Positions 36,081 through 48,962 of a DNA stretch of 64,000 bases are shown in pieces. The DNA comes from Protea cynaroides. Lineage: Eukaryota > Streptophyta > Magnoliopsida > Proteales > Proteaceae. A model generated the notes under the pieces. It saw nothing but the letters and a program-made list of their open reading frames with translations. It was not told the DNA's origin and ran no database searches. How positions within the stretch are numbered: position 1 is the first letter of the stretch; every line of letters begins with the position of its first letter. Location: NCBI GenBank assembly GCA_028583415.1, contig CM053276.1, positions 122,757,166 to 122,821,165 on the forward strand, read 5' to 3'. The position numbers and the translations under genes are program-made.

Positions 36081-36089
36081 CTGTTAGGT

Positions 36090-37100
36090 ATACTGATGAT
36101 TCAACCAGCAAAGCATGAGGCGAGGTAGAGGTGGTGGCCGTGGAATAATTCTGTTGTGTTGCACCTTTGGCTGTGTGATGCCACTTTGTCGTCGAGTGCG
36201 GGGAGCATCGCATGGTTTGTTTATTGATATGGCATCAGTAGGGGGGCTAATGATGAGGGAGGGTCCACGGGAGAGGGAGGTGTCAAGGAAGGGCTTAATG
36301 GGGGTGGAAGCACTATGGATGTAGGGGGTGGTGGACAGGGAGGTGTCGAGGAAGGGTTTAATGGGGGTGGAAGCACTATGGGTGTAGGGGGTGGTGGACA
36401 CGTTCTTGAAGGAGGAGGGAGAGAGGGCTTGGGGGGGGACCTAATAGGGAGGGAGTGGAGGGATTAGCTCGTGGGTCGATATAGTGGATGTGGTACAAGG
36501 AAAAAGGGTTTCGTCAAAAACTACATCACGGGCAATAAACACTCACCTTGATTGTCGATTTAAATACTTATAGCCTCGGTGGGATGGGCTATAGCCAATA
36601 AACACGCAGTGAGTTGATTGAGACTCTAATTTATTAAAAGTGTATGGCCGAAGGTATAGGCAGCAAGCATACCCCCCAAAGTGCGTAGCATTTTGTAATC
36701 CGGTGGCTTTCCGATTAACTTTTCAAATGGTGTTAATTAATTACCAACGGTCGATGATGGTAACCGATTAATGAGGGAACAAGCCGATTCAAAAATCATC
36801 CCCTAGAACCATTGAGGTAGGGTGTTGTGAGCCATTATGGACAAACTAGTATCAACCATGTGTGTCTGTGCTTATGCTCGTCCGACCCATTTTTTTCGTG
36901 GGTGTGAGGACAAGAGAAGCGATGAATAATGCCCATTTTAACTAAAGCCGTAGAAATAGATTGATACTCACCACCTCAGTTAGATTGTAGTGCCTTTATT
37001 TTGTGGTCTAGAAGACATTCAATATGCGTCTTAAATTGGAGGAAAACATTAAGAGCATCAACTTTTGTGGGAATTAAAAATGTTTTTTTCTCCTATTATG
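36090..37100 (-). pseudogene. Copia retrotransposon integrase remnant
   Basis: Read on the - strand: FLQFKTHIECLLDHKIKALQ, a degenerate GGEY site with a stop, HEKNGSDEHKHRH where the catalytic Glu region should be, then YLRPYTFNKLESQS, VFIGYSPSHRGYKYLN and FIARDVVFDETLFP, ending in the linker TRRQSGITQPK that normally precedes the Copia reverse transcriptase. Several in-frame stops and indels are present, and a Pro/Ser-rich linker is duplicated (about 36240-36400). The piece ends where reverse transcriptase would begin. It complements the remnant at 22843-24340, but the two are about 12 kb apart. Confidence 0.82.
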
Positions 37101-37109
37101 TTTGTAAAT

Positions 37110-39955
<2,846 letters not shown>

Positions 39956-40429
39956 CCTAGATAAGGTCTAGCACCTATAAATGATGTCCCTCAATGGAGG
40001 GACACTAATAACTCGCGCAAATGGAATGGCTATCTTGTCTCACCAAAGGTGGGTAAGTGTCAAATTACGAGTTGGGAATGTGTTAGGCACCCAACTCGTC
40101 CGGTTGAACTGGTCTCCCTAAATCCTATCCTTTCCTACAGTTTAATAATGATTGGAGCTATCTATCCAATTAATTTACAAGGTACAAGGAAAAGTCCTAA
40201 TTTGATCTCTAATTCTTTACTAACTATGCATGGCATAAACTGAATTTAAACAAATTAAACAAGAAAATAATTACAAAATGAATCAAATAATTTAATGAAT
40301 GGCTTAATTATACATCAAAAGAAAGGAAAAAATGATATATAACATATGACCGAGGTCTGAGAAAATCCCAGACCGTCTACGTATCCCTGTGAGGCGGGAA
40401 TCAGGCCAAACGTAGTTCGGACAGGTGTG

Positions 40430-40800
40430 TACTTACCAGGTGTGTGCAAGAGAAGGGATGCTCCCAAAATATTGAAACGCATCCCAAGCGATGGATGCTC
40501 CCATAATCATGGAACACATCAAATGGTGAGAGATGTCCCTGCAATAGCGGGACCCATCTCAGTGTTGAGGTACTCCCTATTACAAAGAAGTCCCCTCAGT
40601 GAGGTAATCCCATAATACATGGAACTTACCTCAATTTGAGTGTGTGTGTGTGAAAATGATGCTCCCAAAATATTGGAACACATCCGAAGGATGAGATGCT
40701 CCCACAATGGTGGAACACATCTCGGTGTAGAGGTATTTCCTTCCACAAGAAAATCCCTTCGCTGAGGTAATCCCATAATACATGAAACTTACCTCAATTT
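40430..40800. repeat. Tandem array of ~220-bp units with GATGCTCCCA
   Basis: Two diverged units run from GATGCTCCCAAAATATTG through GAGGTAATCCCATAATACATG to TTACCTCAATTTGA. Each unit also contains shorter repeats of the type GATG-CTCCC-AAT-GGAACACATC. Confidence 0.7.
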
Positions 40801-41639
40801 GATCGAGCGTGGAGTGACCAAACTCTCCCGCAACCTACGTATCCCTCGAGACCTCTATATCTCCAGAATCAGGTCAAGCGTAGTTCCCATGGCATTGACG
40901 AGCCATGGACACGCGTGGCAACACTCAGGAAAGGCCAAATGCCTCAGCTCCTCACACACGGGGGTACACTAATATCTCACTCATATTCCATATTCGGGAT
41001 ATCCAGGTAGACTGCCTGTCGGGCAAGATTTATTTGAAATATTCATGGTGAACATCCAAACGGCTCAGATTCATTTTAAGCACTCATGATGAAGATCCAA
41101 TGATCCAGATCACTCAAAATTACTCACAATAAAAATCTAATGGTTCAAAACCCTCAAGATCATAATCCAACCATTCAGATTCATTTAAACAACTCCCAAA
41201 GATAATCTATTGGTTCAGATCGCATCATATTATCCATAATGACAGTCTAATGGATCAAACTTATCCAAATCATTCATGATGATAATCTAACGATTCAAAT
41301 TTCAAATCACATTACCATTATGATCAACAGCTATATTTCATTTCATTACATGCATAACAAGGATGGCGGAGCTAAAACACAACATGCACATGTGGAAGCC
41401 GACACATATGATTACAGAATCATCACGTATGCGAAGATACGATAATAAAAATGAAGCAAACAATCACAAAACGACATACAAGTATGGTAAACTGAAAAGA
41501 AACCAACCTGATATGCGCCGACAAGATTAAATAGCATGGTGTCGCGAGGTCGACAATGACGATCGTCACAAAATGTCGCGAGGATACCCGGGTTGATGAT
41601 GAAGGTTCTCGTAGGATCTCTCAGGGATGGCCGATGATG

Positions 41640-42420
41640 ATCATCGCAGGGTGCAAGTCACAGACAGTATGATCGCTAGGCTACTGGGTGCGAGTTGGGA
41701 GAGATGGTCGCTGGGTGAGAGTTGCGGACAGGTATGATCGCTAGGCTGCTGGGTGTGAGTTGGGGACAGATGGTCGCTGGGTGTAAGTTGCGGACAGGTA
41801 TGGGATGGTCGTTGGGTGCGAGGTGTGGACAGATGTGGGATGGTCGCTAGGTGCGGGTTGCAGACAGTATGAGGAATGGTCGCTGGGTGCAGGTTGCAGA
41901 CAGGTATGGGATGGTCGCCAGGGGCGAGTTGGGGACAGATGGTCGTTGGGTGCAGGTTGCGGACATGTATGGGATGGTCGCTAGGTGCGAGTTGGGGACA
42001 GATGGTCGCTGGGTGCAGGTTGCGGACAGGTATGGGATGGTCGCTAGGTGCGAGTTGGGGACAGATGGTAGCTAGGTGCAGGTTGTGGACAGGTATGGGA
42101 TGGGCGCTGGGCTGCTAAGTGCGGGTTGGGGACAGATGGGCAAGGAGTGCTGGCGTGCAGACAGATGGGCAGGGTGTGCTGGCATGAGGACAGATGGGTA
42201 GGGAGTGTTGGCATGCTGACAAATGGGCAGGGGGCTCCTGGTGTGCGGACAGATGGGCAGGGGCTACTGGTGTGCGGACAGATGCGCAGGGGGTGTTACT
42301 GGGCGCGAGTTGGGGACAAATGGGCAGGGGGCTACTGGTGTGTAGACAGATGGGCAGGGGGGTGTTACTGGGCGCGAGTTGGGGACAGATGGATAGGGAG
42401 CTTCCGAGAAAAAGAAGAAA
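41640..42420. repeat. Minisatellite of GGACAGATGG / GGTCGCTGGGTGC units
   Basis: About 20 units with cores GACAGATGG and TGGTCGCTGGGTGCGAGTTG occur at spacings of about 30-60 bp. They change at about 42130 to GGACAGATGGGCAGGG-type units. Part of the array is present again after the inserted element (47712-47810). Confidence 0.85.
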
Positions 42421-42808
42421 GGCCCCTTTAAAAACTCCAAACCTCCTCCTGAAATGTGAGCATCGTTGGGGTATTTATAGAAGCAGGAGGTTGGATGATG
42501 AGAGGTGGAGTGGGGGTGGATGGAGATTGAAGTCATGAGGAAGTATGGGAGGTAGCCGAATTTTAGGGAGAAGCGGCGGAGGGATTTGGGGGTATGGCCT
42601 GGTCGGCGGACAGAGGGTGGTTGTACCTCCCTCACACTTTCTCTCTCTGTCTCTCTGTATTCTCTCCCTCCTCAGCAGCCTCGTTGGGTGACGAGCTCTT
42701 GATGGGAGATCCTCCAAGCGGTTGGGTGGGTAGGTTGGCGATTGGCTCAAGAAGATGCGGCAGCGGCTGGGCGGGTAAGGTGGTTCATCCAATTTTGGGG
42801 AGGGATTT

Positions 42809-45119
42809 TGTAAGACCCGTGTCAATCTAACCCGGTCTTACCACCTTGAACCAGGTTTACCCATCATGATCGAGTCAAATGGACCAAGGGCGTGAAGGAG
42901 ATCGAGATCCAAGGTATCAAATCGACCCAAAAACACTTAAAATAGGGGAAGGGTCGCATACCCAGCTAAGCAGGGTCGGACCTCCCAAAACAGAAAGTTA
43001 GACCCTCAGTTTTGAAGGGAGGGTCGGACAGCTTAGGACCCTAGGGTCAACGGGATCATCGACCCTCCCATCGACCCTCGGTTGCCGTAAGAAAATAAAA
43101 TTAGGAAATTTCCTAATTTTCGATTGGGATTCTTTCCTAATCTCAAAGGGACTTATTTTAAGATATTCCTACTCTATTTAAAGGATGTCCCTAAGCCACT
43201 TTCACTCCTTTCACAACCCTAATTGAATTGAGAGAAAGAGAGGTGAAGGAAAAGAGGAATAAGAAAGGCAAAGAAGAGAACTTAGCAAAAAGGAGAAGAA
43301 TTTCAGAGAAAAAGTAATCTTCTCAGGTATGGATACTAATTCCATGAGTTTCTACAGACCTTAGGATAGTTATTGGAGAGAGAGTGATCTCGGAGAAACC
43401 CAAACCATCAAGCTATGGTTAGGATTTCATGGAAAACCATAGAAGAATGCATGAAAGCTATCTAGGTGGTTGATTCGTGTTTCCAGACCATGGAATGAAT
43501 GTTTAATGGAATGTAGAAGCAAGCCATAGGACCCCAAACACGAAGAATGGATTAAAAAGAGAGAATTGGACCAAAGTGCACAGAGGGTCGCAGAGGGACG
43601 ATGACCATCCGACCCTAGGTGTTCCTGACCATCGACCCTCAGTGTTCGGAAAGTTCAGAATCTGGGGAGGGTCGCACCCAGGGTCGATCAGGACTCCGAC
43701 CCTACCTCCGACCCTCAGTTAACAGAATAGTTTTTAAATCTGGAATTAATTCTAATTAAATTCTATCAGCTTTGTTAGGTCTTCTATCAATATAATAACA
43801 TTGTAAAGGTGATTCTAAAGCTTGGAAAAGTATCTATTAGCAAGCTAAGGTGAGGAACCAGAACTCCAAACTAAATTGGTTAATAACAAAAACTGTTTTC
43901 TATTTCTTGAGTCCTATGCCATGCTTGATTCTATGCGAATATATTTGTAATGTGCATACAGCATGCCATCCAATATTTCTATTACTTGTTCATGCATATT
44001 TACTCTATTGTTTATAACATGATGATGATCATGATGATGATAGGAATAGACATGTGCTTGTATGTGTGTGGTTGATGTACTTGATGCGAGCGAGTATCAG
44101 GGGAGGTGTGATGAGAACGTCAATAAACGTTAACCTTTGGCGGGTCTCAGCACTTTAGCTCTATCTCTAACTCAAGTCTTGTGCATTGGCATCGTCGTAT
44201 CGTCATTACTTTAGCAGAACTATTATGTCGTAGAGTATCATGGGAGGTGGTCTCGGTCCTTGTAGTCTCTGAATCTACCGAAGGGCCTTAGCTCTATCTC
44301 TATGGACATTCTGAGGGATGCTGGGGTGAGGCCTTAGATACACTTTTGGCATTAGGATTGGTTAGTTGCGAGTCCAGTTTGCAGCCCTCGCCAGCAGGGG
44401 CTTACGTCTTGGTATGGCACTATATAGCAATAAACGTAACCTTTGTTATATAATGTTCATGGTTGGGTGCATGTGAGTCGACGATAAACGTGATCTTCGG
44501 GTGACGTCACACACTTGTGTATAGAAGCGGGGTCAATAAACGCGACCTTTGACTACCTAAACCTTTCTATTGCATACTGTAAACTTTAAACCGGACCAAA
44601 GATATAAATTGATTTGCATGCATATGTATTATTGCATTGTTTTGGCTACTCACTGAGCCGTGATGTGTGTTCACCCCTCGACGTCGAATATTTTTAGTTG
44701 ATGATGCAGGTTATACCGTTGAAGACTATATGAATGCGTCTGCGTATGGGAACGTGGCAGCAATGGAAGCTGAAGCTGAAGTGGATACACACGACTCCTC
44801 TTGCGAGTGCAACTTGTGTGTATTTGATTAGATATTTTATAGGTTTCTTTATTGGATTTATTAAGACATGTATTTGGTATTTAAATATTTATGTCTCAGT
44901 TGAAAACAGAATAATTTGCTATTAAATTATTAATATCATCTTAGTTTCTCAGTTCATGTTATTATAAGACTTCCGCTATTGTGTATTTACTCTGATTATG
45001 ATTACGGATGTGTGTAAGTTTAGATAACGCGGGGATAGCCTTTTGAGATCCTGGTTGAACCGTTGGTTTATTAACGGTTCATCACATCATTTTGAATAGT
45101 ACAGAATTGGGGTGTGACA
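42809..45119 (+). mobile_element. Complete 5' LTR (2311 bp)
   Basis: It runs from TGTAAGACCCGTGTCAATC to GGGGTGTGACA and closely matches the solo LTR at 13606-15914. It is followed by CTTGTTATCAGAGCATC, a decayed Met-tRNA primer-binding site. Clusters of GAGGGTCG or CGACCCTC lie at about 42945-43085 and 43585-43735. Four copies of an ATAAACGT(N)ACCTTTG motif lie between 44130 and 44560. Confidence 0.92.
43175..43330 (+). promoter_or_regulatory. LTR TATA box, purine-rich leader and splice-donor-like site
   Basis: TATTTAAA at 43175-43182 is followed by a leader that turns strongly purine-rich (AGAGAAAGAGAGGTGAAGG) and ends at CTCAGGTATGG (GT at 43327). The same arrangement is seen in the solo LTR at 13606-15914 and in the LTR at 63122. 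The TATA assignment is by motif and position only. Confidence 0.5.
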
Positions 45120-45436
45120 ACTTGTTATCAGAGCATCTCAGGCCTTGTCCGCTGAACTAGCATACATTCAAGACAATCGTGAACTGAGATAGGATAAAAG
45201 TAAAAACAGTAATATTAACACATTATAAGCACCAGTGATGTTTGAGACCAAATTTAAAAAGAGAATAATGCATCTATTAAAGGGGAAACAAGTTTACATA
45301 TAATGAGAGAGGAACAAAACGTATATACATAACTAAAGCAGAGTACAGTCCACAACCCGGACAGTTACTCTGTAGTACAAGAAAATAAGTACAATCAAGA
45401 AGCTGGAGGTGAAGGAGGAGGCGAGGCCTCACGATC

Positions 45437-46837
45437 TCAGTCATAGTCCTCAGCATAGACTCTAGTCAACCAGGCTATCTGAGTCTGGGTCGTGTGTAGA
45501 CTAGCAGTGAGATCGGTTACCCTCCGATCAGTTGCACGCTGTACCTCCATAAGCTCTCCCATCCGTGTATCTGATATGCGCTGGGCAGCTAACAGCTCAT
45601 CCACTCTCACACGCTGAGAGTCTAGCAACTCCTCCATCCTCAGATCAGATCTGCACTGAGCCTCCCTGATCTCCTGCAGCATCTCCATCATATCAGGAGG
45701 TGGGCGTGAAGGGCCAGCCGCATAAGAAGGACCAGTCTCAGGTACAGGATCCGCCGCAGAAGAAGTACCAACACTAGCCGCATGAGTAGGTGAAGGCGGA
45801 GGTATCGCGCCAACATCCATATACATACGGTCATCATCATCGACGGGATCCACACGAGCTCTAGCAGCAGCCTCAGCATCAGCCATCTCGATACGAGTGT
45901 GAGGGCGCACCATCGCGTTCCTCTCCTCATCACTAACCTGGGCATCCCGCATACCCATCTTGCAGATTGCCTCCCAATCTAGAGGCGACGAGAAGGTCTT
46001 CTCCTGGATCTTCTCATCTACCAGGTCAACCCCCAGACGGGTTAGTAGCACTGTAATCATGCGTCCATAGGGTAGATTACCCCTATGACCTGACAATGTA
46101 GCACTAATCATAGTCCGCATGATGATGTATGGAAGGCAGACGGGCTGTCGAGTGCATATACTGTATATCAGAAACTGGGTCAGCTGAGAAACCCTCTCAT
46201 AGTGCCCACTCTACGGGATCAGATTATGCTGGATAATCTTACAGAAGACCCGTAGAGTTGGACGCAAATAACAAGCTCTCATCTGCCATCGATCAGGACG
46301 GAGCAACTGATTGTCGATCTCTGCCCTCATCTCCATCTCAACAAACTGGGGCTCTCCAGACGCACATTACACCATGGGGCCATCATAGGGAATGCCCAAC
46401 AAGTCGGCCAGCTGTCGATAGTCGAAAGAAATATCTACCCCTTTGACGTAGCTGGTGATGCACAACTCCTGACCATGCTCCACATCATTGTGGTTCCCCA
46501 TTATCTAAAGGTTACAATAGAATTGGCGCACTAAATCCGGACATGTGCACGCGTCGTAGGTGATGACAGGGAGCCACCCCATTTCACCAAAGGCTCTCTC
46601 TACGTTGAACACGGCTAACTCAGCCAAGTTCACCATACGACCACCCTCAACCTTCTTACGGGCATAGTCAGCATACCGTGCCTCGGCTTCATTGGAACGG
46701 AAGCGAAGGGGATCACGAACTCTGGGTACCTTGGTCGGATACCCATCGACCCTCGCATCGACCCTCAGCTTTCGGGAAGAACAGGTCATTCCCAGGGTCG
46801 GATACCAAGGGTCGGACATACCATCGACCCTCACCAT
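45437..46837 (-). pseudogene. Antisense pseudogene for a putative plant transposon protein
   Basis: One - strand frame of about 467 codons, broken by three in-frame stops (46505, 46367 and 46211). The N-terminal part reads RFRSNEAEARYADYARKK, then MGWLPVI, then DLVRQFYCNL, the pattern of the plant domain annotated as putative transposon protein (Pfam family recalled as PF20167). The C-terminal part is acidic and Pro-rich, then has heptad-like repeats (MEELLDSQRVRVDELLAAQR), probably a coiled coil. It lies between a 5' LTR and the gag start of the element, on the opposite strand. Its role is unknown; antisense extra genes are known in some plant Gypsy-type elements. Confidence 0.72.
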
Positions 46838-46980
46838 CGACCCTGCATAGAAAAGACAGTATTTTTTTTATAAAATGAGCTAGAATTGGAATTGATTATT
46901 GGTTAGCGTGCCTACATGAAATATAAAAGACTTCTCACCTATTTTGATGATTTTCAGGCACCACCAATCACAGAAAAGAA

Positions 46981-47080
46981 TTATGTCTGGACGTAGGGTG
47001 ACCCGACAGACCCGAAATGTAGTCCCACCACCACCACCCGTGGAGGAGACCAGTCAAGAAAATAACTATTATTTTATATA
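46981..47080 (+). pseudogene. Start of a gag gene, truncated
   Basis: An ATG opens MSGRRVTRQTRNVVPPPPPV, resembling the basic, proline-rich N-terminus of plant Gypsy chromovirus Gag proteins. The frame loses similarity within about 30 codons, near the start of the inverted LTR fragment. Identification rests on a short stretch only. Confidence 0.45.
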
Positions 47081-47089
47081 CCATCCATT

Positions 47090-47711
47090 GTCCACATAAT
47101 TTCCTCCATGGATGAATGCTTTGGGTTTTTCCTAAATCCTATCTTCTTCATAAACTATTCTAGGCTCTCAATTTATCATGAAAAATATGTTCATACCTTA
47201 AGCTTGCTGAAGATTCAGAGTTTTCTCTGAATTTTCTTCCTCCTTAGTCTTCCTCTTCAATTTTCCTTCTCTTCCTTCTCTTCTCTTTCTCTCACTCTCA
47301 GTTTGAGTTCTAAAAGAGTGAAAGAGGCTAAGGGACGTCCTATTTATAGAGGAAAACCCTCCATAAGATGCCCTAATGAGTTTAGAAAAGACCCCCCTTC
47401 GAATTAGGAAGGTTTCCTAATTTTCGATTCTGACTGGGTTCGTGTAGTCGGAGGTGGGGTCGCAGAATCCGTCGACCACACCTTTTGAAATGTTCGACCA
47501 CACGACCAAAATTCATGTGGTTGGACTATTTTGAGGTGTGGTCGGTCACACCTATTTAGGTATGCGACCACACGCTCATAATTGACTGTTTTTTGGTTGA
47601 TTTCATACCTGGTCTTGCGATTTCTTCACGCACTTGGTCCACTTGGCTCGACCATGATAGGTAGACCTAATACAAGGTGGTAAGACCGGTTAGTTTGATA
47701 CGGATCTTACA
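47090..47711 (-). mobile_element. Partial LTR in inverted orientation
   Basis: On the - strand it starts TGTAAGATCCGTATCAAAC and follows the first 600 bp of the LTR at 42809 with clear divergence. It has TATA-like CTATAAATAGG near 47335 and a purine-rich leader. Where that LTR has GAGGGTCG motifs, this copy has TGTGGTCG motifs. It belongs to a sister subfamily. Confidence 0.75.
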
Positions 47712-48234
47712 GGGCTACTGGTGTGCGGACAGATGGCAGGGGGCTACTGGTGTGCGGACAGATGGGCAGGGGGGTGTTATTGGGATCGAGTTGGGGACAG
47801 ATGGGTAGGGAGCTTTCGAGAGAAAGAAGAAAGGCCCCTTTAAAAACTCCAAACCTCCTCTTGAAATGTGAGCATCGTTGGGGTATTTATAGAAGCATGA
47901 GGTTGGATGAGGAGAGGTGGAGTGGGGGTTGATGGAGATTGAAGTCATGAGGGAGTATGGGAGGTGGCCGGATTTTAGGGAGAAGTGGCGGAGGAATTTG
48001 GGGGTATGGCCTGGTCAGAAGATAGAGGGAGGTGGTTGTACCTCCCTCACACTTTCTCTCTCTGTCTCTCTCTATTCTCTCCCTCCTCAGCAGCCTCGTT
48101 GGGTGACGAGCTCTTGATGGGAGATCCTCCAAGCGGTTGGGTCCGTAGGTTGGCGATTGGCTCAAGAAGATGCGGCAACGGCTGGGCAGGTAAGGTGGTT
48201 CAGCCGATTTTGGGGAGGGATTTCAAGGGACAGG
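47712..48234 (-). repeat. Duplicate of the copy D segment 42262-42808
   Basis: Both segments share GGGCTACTGGTGTGCGGAC, AAAGGCCCCTTTAAAAAC, the TATA box (GTATTTATAG on +), CTCGTTGGGTGACGAGCTC and TTTTGGGGAGGGATTT. They flank the chimeric retroelement on both sides. Confidence 0.85.
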
Positions 48235-48576
48235 TGGGAGTAGCAACATGGTCTGGCCGGCAGACAGAGGGGGGTAGGTGGCTGCCGGCTTTTGGGGAGG
48301 GGTTTCAGGGGTATGGGTTGGTCAGTGGACAAAGGGAGGTGGCAGTACCTCCTTCTCCCTCATTTTCTCTCTTTCTCACTCTTTCCCACTCTTTCTCACT
48401 TTTTCTCTTTTTCCCCTTTTCCCTCACTTTCTCTCTCAGTTTCTCACCCTTTCTCACTCTTTCTCTTTCTCACCTTTTCCCTCACTTTCTCTCTCACTTT
48501 CTCACTATTTCTCATTTGTTGAAAACCAACAGTAGAATTCAACTCGATCAGAGGTGGTAAAAATGGGGTGCTGACA

Positions 48577-48962
48577 GATTTCTTGATTAGTAAGACCCAA
48601 AAGAGGGAACTCTTGATCAATTGGAGTATGACAACGGTCCTATTGATGGCTAGACCACTTTTTCGAGTGCATGTATGGAAATTGATTCCTTTTACCTGTC
48701 ACGTTCACATTTTCCAAAATGAATATCTCAATTTAATTTAGGCAACCTAACCTGATCGAATTTAGAGCTGTAATAGATAGAAGAAAATTCTGGAAGGCAT
48801 TGAACAAGGATGGAGGATGGTTTTTTTACTAAGCTTTCACGCAATCTTGGGAAAGTTAAACCATGGTGGTCTCCTACTGAAGGTTTATAAATATGGCGAT
48901 AAATTGTCATCAAGGCTTCAAGTTTTAAACTTAGATTGTGTTGAGAAATATTTACAGGCAAC
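48577..48962 (+). promoter_or_regulatory. Laccase promoter and 5' leader
   Basis: Only 386 bp separate the boundary of LTR copy D (48576) from the laccase start codon. A TATA box TTTATAAATA lies at 48884-48893, about 70 bp before the ATG, leaving a short 5' leader of perhaps 40 bp. The adjacent LTR points away from the gene. Any distal promoter elements have been displaced or replaced by LTR sequence. Confidence 0.7.

Larger units (their letters stand above)
42809..47711 (+). mobile_element. Chimeric retroelement with one full LTR and an inverted LTR fragment
   Basis: The left end is a complete + strand LTR (42809-45119). The right end is a partial LTR in the opposite orientation (about 47090-47711), so the block begins TGTAAGACC and ends GATCTTACA. 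Flanks GATTT and GGGCT do not match, so this is not a simple insertion. Between the LTRs are a decayed primer-binding site, an antisense pseudogene and a short gag start. Recombination between two separately inserted relatives is the likeliest origin. Confidence 0.72.
39960..48576 (-). mobile_element. Long LTR-type element, copy D, interrupted by another retroelement
   Basis: On the - strand it begins at 48576 with TGTCAGCACCCCATTTTTAC, like copies A-C. It continues with purine-rich sequence (48520-48350), a TATA box TATAAATA (47891-47884), GGACAGATGG-type minisatellites, CCAACGG-type motifs (41310-41060) and another tandem array (40800-40430). The interval 42809-47711 is a separate inserted element. 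Sequence beside the insertion is duplicated: 42262-42808 resembles 47712-48234. The left border, near 39960, is uncertain. Confidence 0.55.

Noticed and set aside
41851..42635. Repetitive open frames on both strands
   Set aside because: They are explained by the GGACAGATGG/GGTCGCTGGGTGC minisatellite.
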